From: Secundilactobacillus paracollinoides DSM 15502 = JCM 11969
GTDB lineage: Bacteria; Bacillota; Bacilli; Lactobacillales; Lactobacillaceae
Direction: 5' to 3'
DNA: 48,502 bases
Assembly: GCF_001311135.1 (NCBI RefSeq)
Contig: NZ_BBAG01000022.1
Span: 1 to 48,502, forward strand
Shown here: positions 27,204 to 35,621 of the stretch, piece by piece
Position numbering within the stretch: the first letter of the stretch is position 1
How the letters are laid out: each line of letters begins with the position of its first letter
Made by a program: the position numbers and the translations under genes
Notes under the pieces: model-generated
Told to the model about the DNA's origin: nothing
Databases searched by the model: none
Seen by the model: only the letters and a program-made list of their open reading frames with translations

Positions 27204-27524
27204 GTGCTCGATGTCAAAAATTCAATTGAGCGGTTGTCGTGGACGGTGGAACATCATTTCTTGCATATTCAGGCGCAGCATGAATTTATGCGGGCGTGGG
27301 CCATTCAGTTTGAGTTAGCATACACGGATTTTCGAGTGATTCAAATGGCGTTGCAACTAGCGGGGGATTCACATCATGAGCTGCTGTCGCAGTTCTCCGC
27401 AGCGTATGAAAAGGTATTTGACTATGAGTATGCGTTTGTTGCTGGCGGACTTGACGGTTTTAACGCAAAGTTTGGTGACCAGCTTGATCAGTATGAAGCG
27501 GCCGAAAAAGAGACCTTAGGTTGA
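27204..27524 (+). CDS. Small helical protein of unknown function
   Basis: This 106-aa acidic protein has predicted helices throughout and is rich in His and aromatic residues (RLSWTVEHHFLHIQAQHEFMRAW-type N-terminal stretch, then FELAYTDFRVIQMALQL). I do not recognise a family. It has no signal peptide or membrane segment. GTG at 27204 is the only reasonable start, but its ribosome binding site is poor. A perfect terminator follows 50 bases after the stop, supporting a transcribed gene. Codon use resembles that of its neighbours. Confidence 0.6.
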   Translation: MLDVKNSIERLSWTVEHHFLHIQAQHEFMRAWAIQFELAYTDFRVIQMALQLAGDSHHELLSQFSAAYEKVFDYEYAFVAGGLDGFNAKFGDQLDQYEAAEKETLG

Positions 27525-27575
27525 TCAAGCAAATCAGTGCGATTGATATTTAGAAAATTGGTATATACAAACATG

Positions 27576-27610
27576 GGACTACTAGGCAATGCGCTAGTAG
27601 TCCTTTTAAT
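27576..27610 (+). terminator. Terminator
   Basis: The perfect 10-bp stem GGACTACTAG/CTAGTAGTCC has an eight-base loop, followed by TTTTAATTT. Confidence 0.88.
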
Positions 27611-27714
27611 TTGCGACTATTGTCCGAAATGCCGCATCGACTTTTAATCCAAGACCCCTGTCACAACCTTTGCTGCGGTGGTAAGTGTGACAAGCTTTTT
27701 GCGGGCATTTGTCG

Positions 27715-27720
27715 TATAAT
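27715..27720 (+). promoter_or_regulatory. -10 box of the phoH operon
   Basis: A consensus TATAAT lies about 45 bases before the TTG start. The -35 region (AAGCTT at 17 bp spacing) is poor. Confidence 0.5.
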
Positions 27721-27764
27721 ATATAGAGCGAAAGACTAATCTAATACAAAGGAGTCAATGATAT

Positions 27765-28733
27765 TTGGCTGACAATACACAAACCGAAAAAGAATTCATC
27801 CTTGCCAATCCAGAACGTGAAATTTCGTTACTAGGCGCGCAGGATCAGTTCGTTTCACTGCTGGAAGAGGGCCTCAATGTGACGGTCAATCCGTTTGGCA
27901 CGACCATTAAGGTTGCGGGCGAACCTTTTCAAGTTGAAAAAACAATTACCATTTTACAAAAAATGGACAAACTGGTTGAAGAAGGGATTCAGCTAAACAG
28001 TGCCGATGTTGTCAGTGCCATGAAAATGGCCGACCGCGGGACGCTGGACTACTTCTTGGACTTATATACTGAAACGCTTATTAAAGACGCAAAGGGCCGT
28101 CCTGTTCGGGTTAAGAACTACGGACAGCGCCAATACATTGATGCAATCAAACACAACGACGTGACCTTTGGCGTTGGCCCAGCTGGGACGGGTAAAACTT
28201 ACCTAGCAGTTGTGATGGCTATCGCTGCGCTCAAGCGCGGTGATGTTGAAAAAATCATTTTAACGCGTCCAGCCGTTGAAGCTGGCGAGAGTCTTGGGTT
28301 CCTGCCTGGGGACTTAAAGGATAAGGTTGACCCATATCTGCGGCCCATTTACGATGCGTTATACGCCATCCTTGGCGCGGAACATACGAATCGCTTGATG
28401 GAACGCGGTGTGATTGAAATTGCGCCGTTGGCTTATATGCGTGGCCGGACGTTGGACGGCGCATTCGTCATCTTGGACGAAGCGCAAAATACAACCAATG
28501 CCCAAATGAAGATGTTTCTGACCCGTTTGGGCTTTGGCTCCAAGATGATCGTTAACGGGGACGTGACCCAGATCGATTTGCCACGGAACGCGAAGAGTGG
28601 TTTGATTCAAGCAACTAAGATCTTAAAGGGTGTCAACCACATTGAGTTTGTTGAATTCTCGGCCGACGATGTTGTGCGTCACCCAGTGGTTGCCGCAATC
28701 ATCAATGCCTACGAAAAACTAGAAAATAACTAA
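27765..28733 (+). CDS. phoH: PhoH-like ATPase
   Basis: PhoH family proteins are cytosolic P-loop ATPases linked to RNA metabolism, commonly next to ybeY. The 322-aa frame has a KH-like N-terminal domain (residues 20-90). The Walker A motif GVGPAGTGKTYLAV is at about 137, followed by LTRPAVEAGESLGFLPGDL. Walker B is FVILDEAQNTTNAQMKMFLTR, and the sensor NGDVTQIDLP follows. The start is TTG at 27765, ten bases after AAAGGAG; an ATG at 27759 leads to a stop at once. It is the first gene of phoH-ybeY-dgkA-era. Confidence 0.95.
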   Translation: MADNTQTEKEFILANPEREISLLGAQDQFVSLLEEGLNVTVNPFGTTIKVAGEPFQVEKTITILQKMDKLVEEGIQLNSADVVSAMKMADRGTLDYFLDLYTETLIKDAKGRPVRVKNYGQRQYIDAIKHNDVTFGVGPAGTGKTYLAVVMAIAALKRGDVEKIILTRPAVEAGESLGFLPGDLKDKVDPYLRPIYDALYAILGAEHTNRLMERGVIEIAPLAYMRGRTLDGAFVILDEAQNTTNAQMKMFLTRLGFGSKMIVNGDVTQIDLPRNAKSGLIQATKILKGVNHIEFVEFSADDVVRHPVVAAIINAYEKLENN

Positions 28734-28752
28734 AAAGCGAGCGTAATAATAA

Positions 28753-29238
28753 ATGGATTTAGAGATTTATGATGAAACAACCGATGGCTTCCCAGACGAA
28801 AAGGTTAAGTTGATTAGAGACGTCCTGGAGTATGCAGGCCAGTACATTAAACTCGGAGAAAATACCGAAATGTCTGTGACGCTAGTCAATAATGACCGGA
28901 TTCAAGAGATCAACAAAGAATACCGGGGCGTTGACCGGGCAACTGACGTGATCAGTTTTGCCATCGAAGACAGTGCAGAGGAAGATGAGTTTCCAATTGT
29001 GATGGATGACGAATTAAGCGAAGTCATTCCAGAAAACATTGGTGACATTTTTGTTTCCGTGGACAAAGTTGGGGAACAAGCTGACTTTCTGGAACACTCT
29101 TATGACCGGGAACTCGGATTTTTGGTCGTTCATGGCTTCCTGCATTTAAACGGCTACGACCACATGAAGGCTGAAGACGAAAAGGTCATGTTTAAACTAC
29201 AGAGGGATATCTTGGACGCTTATGGGCTTAAACGATAA
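28753..29238 (+). CDS. ybeY: Endoribonuclease YbeY (rRNA maturation factor)
   Basis: YbeY is a zinc-dependent RNase acting in 16S rRNA 3'-end maturation and ribosome quality control. The 161-aa protein has the metal motif HGFLHLNGYDH (three His) near residue 132, and NKEYRGVDRATDVISFA is the family's other signature. An acidic insertion (EDSAEEDEFP) precedes the conserved IGDIFVS. It lies 19 bases after phoH with a weak binding site, and its last 17 bases overlap dgkA, so translation of the two is probably coupled. Confidence 0.95.
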   Translation: MDLEIYDETTDGFPDEKVKLIRDVLEYAGQYIKLGENTEMSVTLVNNDRIQEINKEYRGVDRATDVISFAIEDSAEEDEFPIVMDDELSEVIPENIGDIFVSVDKVGEQADFLEHSYDRELGFLVVHGFLHLNGYDHMKAEDEKVMFKLQRDILDAYGLKR

Positions 29239-29611
29239 ACAAGTCAATAAAAATAAATCGTTTTGGCAGTCCTTTGGCCACGCGTTTGACGGTGTGAAGG
29301 ATCTAGTGCTGACGGAGCGTAATTTTCGCAAGCACTTGATTTTTGCAATTCTCGCCATTCTGCTGGGGATCGTTGTGCGGCTGTCAATCAACGAATGGTT
29401 GTGGGTCACACTTGCGATTTTTATGGTGGTGACCGCCGAAGTACTGAACACTGTTGCTGAATCCATTGTTGATCTGGTGGTCGGTGAGCGGTATGAGGCA
29501 GCTGCCAAAAAGGCCAAGGATGTGGCCGCTGGCGGTGTTTTATTGGCAGCATTTTTCGCAGTCATCATTGGCTGTCTCGTTTATATTCCGGAACTACTCA
29601 AGTTTTTTTAA
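29222..29611 (+). CDS. dgkA: Undecaprenol/diacylglycerol kinase, DgkA type
   Basis: This is a 129-aa integral membrane kinase. In Gram-positive bacteria the family phosphorylates undecaprenol, feeding the lipid carrier pool for wall synthesis. Three helices are visible ([55 protein letters not shown]). The catalytic motif [15 protein letters not shown] and the conserved [10 protein letters not shown] are present. It begins inside ybeY and is followed 20 bases later by era. Confidence 0.93.
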   Translation: MGLNDKQVNKNKSFWQSFGHAFDGVKDLVLTERNFRKHLIFAILAILLGIVVRLSINEWLWVTLAIFMVVTAEVLNTVAESIVDLVVGERYEAAAKKAKDVAAGGVLLAAFFAVIIGCLVYIPELLKFF

Positions 29612-29631
29612 TCATTTCAGGAGGAACACAG

Positions 29632-30537
29632 TTGGATAATCCAAACTTTAAATCAGGATTCGTGGCCATTGTAGGCCGACCAAACGTTGGTAAATCAACG
29701 TTGTTAAATCGGGTGGTAGGCCAAAAGGTCGCCATCATGTCTGACAAAGCACAGACGACGCGGAATAAGATTCAGGGGATTTACACCACCGATGAAGCCC
29801 AAATTGTTTTCATCGACACACCTGGAATCCATAAACCAAAGAGTGAACTCGGTGATTTTATGGTGCAGTCTGCACTATCGTCACTTAACGAAGTCGACGC
29901 CGTTTTAATGATGGTCAACGCCACTCAAAAGCGGGGCGCTGGAGACAACTTCATTATCGACCGATTAAAGAGTGTTAAACAACCAGTTTATCTCGTTATC
30001 AACAAGATCGACCAAGTAAAACCAGATGATCTGCTGACGGTGATTGAACAGTATAAGGATGCCTTGCCGTGGCAAGAAGTTGTTCCAATCTCCGCATTGG
30101 AAGGCAATAATGTGGTTGAAATGCTTGAAAAAATCATCGATACACTGCCAAATGGCCCACAATACTATCCAGATGACCAAGTCACTGATCACCCAGAACG
30201 GTTTGTTGTGTCAGAACTGATCCGGGAAAAAATTCTCCAGCTGACCCGTCAGGAAATTCCGCATTCCGTTGCTGTGAACGTGGAAAAGATGAGCCGTCAG
30301 GACGAAAAGAAAGTCCATATTCAGGCCACAATCATTGTTGAACGACCAACGCAAAAGGGTATCCTGATCGGTAAAGGCGGCTCGATGTTGAAAAAGATCG
30401 GAACGTTAGCCCGTCAAGATATCGAACGCCTTTTGGGCGACAAGGTCTTTCTAGAGCTGTGGGTTAAGGTCGTTCCAGGCTGGAAGGATAAGAAGTCAGC
30501 ACTTCAAGCTTACGGGTATAAGAAGAGCGATTATTAG
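29632..30537 (+). CDS. era: GTPase Era
   Basis: Era is an essential GTPase that binds the 3' end of 16S rRNA during 30S assembly. The 301-aa frame has G1 [10 protein letters not shown]2 region [10 protein letters not shown]3 [10 protein letters not shown]4 NKID and G5 ISALEG, followed by a C-terminal KH domain with [12 protein letters not shown]. The start is TTG behind CAGGAGGAAC. It closes the phoH operon. Three bases after its TAG a hairpin element begins (GAGCGCGG at 30541), and recO follows that. Confidence 0.97.
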   Translation: MDNPNFKSGFVAIVGRPNVGKSTLLNRVVGQKVAIMSDKAQTTRNKIQGIYTTDEAQIVFIDTPGIHKPKSELGDFMVQSALSSLNEVDAVLMMVNATQKRGAGDNFIIDRLKSVKQPVYLVINKIDQVKPDDLLTVIEQYKDALPWQEVVPISALEGNNVVEMLEKIIDTLPNGPQYYPDDQVTDHPERFVVSELIREKILQLTRQEIPHSVAVNVEKMSRQDEKKVHIQATIIVERPTQKGILIGKGGSMLKKIGTLARQDIERLLGDKVFLELWVKVVPGWKDKKSALQAYGYKKSDY

Positions 30538-30540
30538 AAA

Positions 30541-30830
30541 GAGCGCGGAAGAAGGCGGTTAAGGGGCGGAGTGTAAGTAACTTTCGGCATCAAATCCCGA
30601 TTTTGGATTTGGTGCCGGAAGTTGCTTACACAGTAGCCCCTTGCCTTCTGGAGCGCGTTTCCACTAGAGAAGGGGCAACAGCTGCAGCCAGTACCAAGAA
30701 GACAAAGATATCAACCTTGGAATTTGTGTCAGAGTTGGCTTATGCAGTAGCCCCTTGCCTTCTGGAGCGCGTTTCCACTAGAGAAGGGGCAACAGCTACA
30801 GCCAGCACAACTAAAGCTAGTCAAACACTG
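30541..30830 (+). repeat. Hairpin element after era, with duplicated right arm
   Basis: The left arm (GAGCGCGGAAGAAGGCGG) starts three bases after the era stop. The inner stem at 30571-30629 pairs AACTTTCGGCATCAAATCC with GGATTTGGTGCCGGAAGTT, and all three mismatches are U-G on the plus strand. The outer helices are AGAAGGC/GCCTTCT and AAGGGGC/GCCCCTT. A 65-bp block (30631-30695) is repeated almost exactly at 30745-30809, 114 bp downstream, preceded by another inner-arm remnant (GTGTCAGAGTTGGCTTA). It fills the whole 348-bp era-recO gap. Confidence 0.85.
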
Positions 30831-30885
30831 CTCGCCATCTCCAGAAACCAATCAAAAAAACTAAGCAACAGAATCGGGTGACACA

Positions 30886-31674
30886 ATGGCCGGCCAAATT
30901 ATGGACTTTAACGGCATCGTAATGATGCAGAAAAACTATCGTGAACGAGATCTACTGGTTAAGTTTTTTACCATGGAGGCTGGCAAACGGATGTTTTTTA
31001 TCCGGGGTGCGAAAAAACGCGGGTTTAAAATGACGGCGGATCTGTTGCCCTTTACGTATGGCACCTACGTGGGTGATCTGCGGGATCCCGGGCTGTCGTA
31101 CATCAATGCAGTGAAGGAAACAGCTCACTTTCAAAATATTAGTGAGGATATTGAAAAGAACGCTTATGCGACGTATATTATGTCACTGCTTGATCGGGCA
31201 ATTCCTGATAACGAACTGTTAGGCAGCTGGTATAACCGGCTGTATCATGGGCTGTTGGCGATCGACCAAGGTCTGGACGCCGGTATCGTTGCTAATATTT
31301 TTGAAGTGCAACTTCTGGAATTGTTTGGTGTGGCGCCCAATCTACGCAACTGCGTGATCTGTGGGCGAACAGATTTACCGTTCGACTACTCGGAATCTTA
31401 TGGTGGTCTGCTTTGTCAAAATCACTGGCATATGGATCCGAACCGCCTAAAGTTGGACCAGCGAACGATTTTTTACCTGCGCCAATTTTCAGCGGTTGAC
31501 CTCACGAAATTATCATCCATCAAGGTCCATCCAGAAACGAAGCATCATCTCCGGTTAGCCTTGGATATGATCTACAGCGATACTGTGGGTGTTTACCCCC
31601 GCAGCAAACGGTTTATTGACCAAATGAATAAGTGGTCGGATAAGTTACCTCATCCGACAGACGACAAGAACTAG
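30886..31674 (+). CDS. recO: DNA repair protein RecO
   Basis: RecO works with RecR to load RecA at single-strand gaps. The 262-aa frame has the N-terminal OB fold (DFNGIVMMQKNYRERDLLVKFFT, GAKKRGFKM). The zinc-finger cysteines are CVICGRTDLPF and GLLCQNH. A helical C-terminal domain follows. The ribosome binding site is weak (GGTGA). In many Bacillota era is followed directly by recO; here the gap is filled by the hairpin repeats. Confidence 0.95.
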   Translation: MAGQIMDFNGIVMMQKNYRERDLLVKFFTMEAGKRMFFIRGAKKRGFKMTADLLPFTYGTYVGDLRDPGLSYINAVKETAHFQNISEDIEKNAYATYIMSLLDRAIPDNELLGSWYNRLYHGLLAIDQGLDAGIVANIFEVQLLELFGVAPNLRNCVICGRTDLPFDYSESYGGLLCQNHWHMDPNRLKLDQRTIFYLRQFSAVDLTKLSSIKVHPETKHHLRLALDMIYSDTVGVYPRSKRFIDQMNKWSDKLPHPTDDKN

Positions 31675-31700
31675 GGCCAGATGGTCCTAGTTCTTTTTTT
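31666..31700 (+). terminator. Terminator overlapping the recO stop
   Basis: AAGAACTAGG and CCTAGTTCTT pair around GCCAGATGGT, followed by seven T; the stop TAG is in the stem. Confidence 0.92.
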
Positions 31701-31826
31701 GCGTTTTAAGGGACCCGTTTTTATGATTATCAGTGTGTGATGTACCAAACGGCAATTTCGAATCTGCTGTAAGGCGTGTCATATCAGGAAATAAATCACT
31801 TATTAAAAATAATTGATCAAAAGTGC

Positions 31827-31857
31827 TTGACCTGAAGTCGACTCCAGGTTTTAAGGT
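31827..31857 (+). promoter_or_regulatory. MerR-type promoter/operator of the SRPBCC-SDR-ADH operon
   Basis: TTGACC (31827-31832) and TAAGGT (31852-31857) are 19 bp apart, the stretched spacing of MerR-activated promoters. Between them lies the palindrome ACCTGAAGTCGACTCCAGGT (31830-31849). The MerR gene at 34340 is the natural regulator. Confidence 0.82.
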
Positions 31858-31902
31858 TAGTCCATCACCAAATTAAGTTATTTTTTAGGAGGACAATCTA
31901 TA

Positions 31903-32403
31903 ATGAAATCAATTAATTGGGCAACAGACTATTTACCAGGCACCACCGACAATTTTGTGTCAAACGAGGTGATTGCGAGCGGCATCACACTTGATGCCGT
32001 TTGGGCAAACCTCGTGGACACCAGTCAGTGGACAACATATTACGACAATGCGACCAACATTAAGTTAGATGATCCGCGCGATACGACCTTACATTTTGGC
32101 GAACATTTCCGATTTGATACGTTTGGCTTTCCCATTGATGCCCAGGTCATGGAATTGGTTGCACCGACAGATGGTCAGGTCGCTCGGTTAGCCTGGCACG
32201 GGTGGCAAAATGGTGACGCCGACACGCAGTTCGACGTTTACCATGCCTTCGTGATTGAAAGATTCGCAGATGGCCGAATTCGGTTACTGACGCAGGAATC
32301 ACAGGTTGGCAAACCGGCTGCTGAATTGGCGGCACAAACGCCCAACCCAATGTTGAATGGTCATCAAGCTTGGCTGGATGGTCTGGTCAAGGCGTCTCGT
32401 TAG
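31903..32403 (+). CDS. SRPBCC (START/Bet v1-like) domain protein
   Basis: This 166-aa protein of the SRPBCC superfamily probably binds a hydrophobic ligand in a helix-grip cavity. Supporting segments are VWANLVDTSQWTTYYDNATN near the N-terminus, the central strands FGEHFRFDTFGFPIDAQVMEL, and the long C-terminal helix PNPMLNGHQAWLDGLVKA. The catalytic role is unknown. It is the first gene under the MerR-type promoter and lies 20 bases before an SDR gene. Confidence 0.8.
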   Translation: MKSINWATDYLPGTTDNFVSNEVIASGITLDAVWANLVDTSQWTTYYDNATNIKLDDPRDTTLHFGEHFRFDTFGFPIDAQVMELVAPTDGQVARLAWHGWQNGDADTQFDVYHAFVIERFADGRIRLLTQESQVGKPAAELAAQTPNPMLNGHQAWLDGLVKASR

Positions 32404-32423
32404 AAGAGAGGAGAAAATATAAA

Positions 32424-33271
32424 ATGGCAAAAACATGGTTCATTAAAAAACATGGTTCATTACAGGTACTTCTAGCGGCTTCGGACAAGCATTAGCCAAA
32501 ATCATTGCGCAACATGAAGACGTTAATTTAATTGCGGCGGCTCGAAACTTGGCGGACTTAGCATATTTGAACGACTATGATCAAACGGCAATTGAAAAGG
32601 TTGTCATGGATGTGACCAATAAAGACCAGATTGCTGAAGCCGTCAAACAGGGTCAGGCGAGGTTCGGGGGGATCGATGTGTTAGTGAACAACGCCGGGTT
32701 GGGTTATTTTGGGACGGTTGAAGAGTCAAATGAGGCGGATGTTCGTCAGTTGTTTGACGTCAATGTATTTGGCCTCGCAAACGTCACAAAGGCCGTGTTA
32801 CCTGTCATGCGGCAACAGAAAAGCGGCCTGATCATCAATGTTTCATCCGTTTTAGGCATCACGTCGTTGCCCACATTTGGCTGGTATAGCGCAACCAAGT
32901 TTGCGGTTGAAGGGGTCTCAAATGCGCTTCGTCAAGAGGTAAAGGGGCTTGGCATCAAGGTGATGCTGGTGGAACCAAGCGGGGCTCGAACCAAATGGAA
33001 TGCCGGTAAGACGGCACCCGTTGAAATTAACGATTATCAGCAGTTTGCGGAGATGATCAGCGGTGCTGCCAGCGGCACAACGCAAGCGCCTGGTGACCCG
33101 GTTCGAATCGCCCAACTGATGTTTGACGTGGCGACTGCTGATGAACCAGTTCCGGGACACTTACCACTTGGCGAATTTGCGACGAACGGCATGAAACAGG
33201 AACTGTCGACGTCCCTGGCTGAAGTTGAACAGTATCACGAGTTATCTTTAAAAGCTGATGCACCAGCCTAG
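32424..33271 (+). pseudogene. Short-chain dehydrogenase/reductase, broken by a 17-bp tandem duplication
   Basis: This is an NAD(P)-dependent oxidoreductase of the classical SDR family. After repair the N-terminus reads MAKTWFITGTSSGFGQALAK, with the TGxxxGxG cofactor motif. Downstream are NNAGLGYFG, the catalytic Ser in INVSSVLG, YSATK (YxxxK), and VEPSGARTKW. The break is a perfect tandem repeat of a 17-bp unit (32429-32445 and 32446-32462), which shifts the frame to an early stop. Removing one unit restores about 276 aa. The ATG at 32424 has GAGAGGAG upstream. It is the second gene of the MerR-controlled operon. Confidence 0.85.
32429..32462 (+). repeat. Perfect 17-bp tandem duplication at the start of the SDR gene
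   Basis: AAAAACATGGTTCATTA occurs twice without interruption directly after ATGGC. One unit keeps the SDR frame open; two shift it by 17 bases. Confidence 0.9.
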
Positions 33272-33279
33272 CAGGATAC

Positions 33280-33315
33280 AAAGGGCCTGACCAGTTGCTT
33301 GGCGAGGCCTTTTGG
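33280..33315 (+). terminator. Weak intra-operon hairpin
   Basis: AAGGGCCT and AGGCCTTTT pair across a 16-base loop between the SDR gene and the next reductase; probably a partial terminator. Confidence 0.5.
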
Positions 33316-33334
33316 TCATAGAAAGGAGCTATCA

Positions 33335-34327
33335 ATGAGAAGGGTAGTTGTAAACGAAAACCGGGAACTTATGGATGAAGAAACATCACGTCCGAGCCCC
33401 CAAGCCCACGATGTTCTCGTCAAAATTGAGGCTATTTCCATTAATCCAATTGATATCAAACGCATTCACCGGATCACAGCGACTGATCCGCGGGTGCTAG
33501 GCTACGATGCTTTGGGCGAAGTGGTGGCAACTGGCAGCCGCGCCAATCAGTATCAGATCGGTGACGTCATCTTTTATGCTGGTACTACGAGCCGAGATGG
33601 GTGTTACGCGGACTATCAATTAGTTGATGAACGACTAACAGCGTTGGCACCAACGAGGATTCCGGTTGCGCAAGCGGCTGCGATGCCGTTGACATGGTTG
33701 ACGGCGTACGAAATTTTAGTGGATAAATTAGGGGTTCAGCCGACCCGAGGTGCTCACAAAAACGACACACTGCTTGTCATTAATGGTGCAGGCGGGGCAG
33801 GTTCCGTCCTGACCCAACTTGCTCGTTGGATGGGGCTGACCGTGATTGCTACCGCGAGCCCCAACAACTTCGACTGGTTGCGCGAGCATGGGACGGCTGT
33901 CTGTATTGATTACCACGGCGATATTCAGGCACAACTCAAACAGGCAGGATATCCGACTGTTGACGCTGTTGTCAATCTCTTTGATACTGCCAGATACTTC
34001 GATATTGCGCGTGCGATCGTGCGACCGTTTGGACACCTCGTGAACGTTGCGCTGACGCCTGAGCCAATCGATATCATGAGTTTGCAAGCGAAATCGCTGA
34101 GTTTTGACTGGGAGTTGATGTTTACGAAATCTAATTTAGGATACGAGATGGCAACCCAGGGAGCAGCTCTAGCCCTTTTAAGTCGTTTGTTGGATAATGG
34201 TGACATCACATCCACACTGACAAAAAGGATTGTGGCACCCATTAACGCAAGGACAATCACTCAAGCGCATGACTGCTTAAGTGCCAATTCGGTGGTTGGT
34301 AAAATTGTGATTGAGAGTCCAAAATAG
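33335..34327 (+). CDS. Zinc-independent alcohol dehydrogenase/quinone oxidoreductase family protein
   Basis: This is a 330-aa NADPH-dependent medium-chain reductase (COG0604-like), which typically reduces quinones or enones. The N-terminal GroES-like domain has ISINPIDIKRIH and LGYDALGEVVATG, and the Rossmann fold has VINGAGGAGSVLTQLARWMG. The cysteine/histidine ligands of zinc enzymes are absent, as expected for the quinone-reductase branch. ATG at 33335 follows AAAGGAG; an upstream in-frame start at 33299 lacks one and lies in the hairpin. It is third in the MerR operon. Confidence 0.88.
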   Translation: MRRVVVNENRELMDEETSRPSPQAHDVLVKIEAISINPIDIKRIHRITATDPRVLGYDALGEVVATGSRANQYQIGDVIFYAGTTSRDGCYADYQLVDERLTALAPTRIPVAQAAAMPLTWLTAYEILVDKLGVQPTRGAHKNDTLLVINGAGGAGSVLTQLARWMGLTVIATASPNNFDWLREHGTAVCIDYHGDIQAQLKQAGYPTVDAVVNLFDTARYFDIARAIVRPFGHLVNVALTPEPIDIMSLQAKSLSFDWELMFTKSNLGYEMATQGAALALLSRLLDNGDITSTLTKRIVAPINARTITQAHDCLSANSVVGKIVIESPK

Positions 34328-34339
34328 GGAGGCATAAGT

Positions 34340-34845
34340 ATGAGTTACAGTATTGGTCAAGTAGCCAGCACCTTGGGTGTCAGCATTGACACACTTCGTT
34401 ACTACGACAAATCAGTCTGCTGCCGTTCGTTAAACGCAGCGCGAACGGACGCCGACAATTTACCGAAAACGACGTCCATTTGATGCGGACAATTATTTGT
34501 TTAAAGAACGCCGGTGTCTCAGTAAACGACATTGGTAAATTTATTCACTTACGGTTAATGGGCGACAGCACGCTTAATCAGCGCTATCATCTATTGGAAG
34601 ATCATGAAGAAGACCTGCAACGGCAAATCAATGATCTGCAAGAAACATTGAGTTACCTAAAGTTCAAGAAATGGTATTACGAAACGGCGGTTGACGTGGG
34701 AACCGAATCCTTGCATTTCGTTCCGGATTCAAACGAAGTCAAGCCAGACTTGGATCAGGAATACATGGCGCACTTGAAGGAGAATGACGAGCCTGAAGAG
34801 TTGCAGCGGTTTTTGAACGTTCGTGATTATCGGAATAAACGTTAA
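34340..34845 (+). CDS. MerR-family regulator (frameshifted as read)
   Basis: This transcription activator of the MerR family resembles the aldehyde-responsive AdhR group. The N-terminus is SYSIGQVASTLGVSIDTLRYYDKSGLLPFVKR after one G is restored near 34414 (TCAGTCTG should be TCAGGTCTG). Then come the second wing (ANGRRQFTENDVHLMRTI) and a long dimerisation helix with ILKNAGVSV-like text (here CLKNAGVSVNDIGKFIHLRL). It has about 168 aa. It is last in the operon it probably activates through the 19-bp-spacer promoter at 31827. GGGAGG precedes the ATG. Confidence 0.85.
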
Positions 34846-34964
34846 TGGGTGGTCGGGCGCAGCATTACCAGTAGCGCTATTGGCATGAACGGGGTACAAA
34901 TTAAGCTCACTCATTCAACTGTTAATGATGGTGTCAGTCAACTCAAGCAGGATTCGTCGGTCAA

Positions 34965-35534
34965 CTACCGCCATAAATCAACGACACTCACCACCAGCAA
35001 CAGGGCCACCACCAGATTAACAACACCCTGGTGACGCTCGTAAAACGTTTTTAAATAATGGCCTGCTAACGTCCAGATCAGTGTTCCTAAAATGCCGATC
35101 ACCACCATCACGGTAAGTTTCAACCACACACTGTACCGATTGGTCGAAAAAACAGTCGCAAACCCTGTTAAACCAGCAATGTAGTACAAATAGATTTTGA
35201 TGTTAGTTGCCTGAAGCAAAATGGCCGCAAAAATAGGGTGGTTTAAGCCCTCACTGGTTTCAATGCTTGAGGCAGGTAACAGGCTATGCACGGCTAAGTA
35301 GATCAGATAGAGCGACCCGATCAGTTTCAGTCCGGTGGTGAGCTGCGGATTATTGACTACACTGGCCGACAGACCGGCAACGACTAGCCCGACCAGCCAG
35401 AACCCAATAAAACTACCGAAATTAAACGCCAGTCCACGACGAAACCCTTTGTTTTGACCTTCTGACAGAGCCATGATGGTGTTGGGACCGGGCGTGATCG
35501 CCATGATCCAATTGAATGTTAAAAATGAGAGCAC
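34965..35534 (-). CDS. LysE-family exporter
   Basis: LysE/RhtB transporters export amino acids or small metabolites. The protein has six helices and about 189 aa. The family motif NWIMAITPGPNTIMALSEGQ is near the N-terminus, followed by GFRRGLAFNFGSFIGFW, then KLIGSLYLIYLA, a cytosolic loop and three further helices. GTG at 35534 is chosen because AGGTG precedes it and the first helix then starts correctly; longer in-frame readings run through the operators. It is divergent from a MarR regulator. The substrate is unknown. Confidence 0.85.
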   Translation of the reverse strand: MLSFLTFNWIMAITPGPNTIMALSEGQNKGFRRGLAFNFGSFIGFWLVGLVVAGLSASVVNNPQLTTGLKLIGSLYLIYLAVHSLLPASSIETSEGLNHPIFAAILLQATNIKIYLYYIAGLTGFATVFSTNRYSVWLKLTVMVVIGILGTLIWTLAGHYLKTFYERHQGVVNLVVALLLVVSVVDLWR

Positions 35535-35552
35535 GATATTGCACCTGATTAC

Positions 35553-35615
35553 TTGTTGTATTTGCAACAAGGATAACACGACGATGTTGTATTTGCAACA
35601 ACGTTTTGTTATACT
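35553..35615 (+). promoter_or_regulatory. Two MarR operators and the promoter of marR
   Basis: TTGTTGTATTTGCAACAA (35553-35570) and TGTTGTATTTGCAACAA (35585-35601) are near-identical palindromes 31 bp apart, about three helical turns. The second overlaps a promoter with TTGTAT at 35587-35592 and TATACT at 35610-35615 (17-bp spacer). They lie between divergent lysE-type and marR genes, so one regulator could repress both. Confidence 0.85.
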
Positions 35616-35621
35616 TAAGCC

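Noticed and set aside
30603..30881. A 92-codon plus-strand reading frame with an internal repeat (VAPCLLERVSTREGAT twice)
   Set aside because: It is the translation of the duplicated hairpin-element arm; it has no ribosome binding site and its repeat is explained by the DNA repeat.
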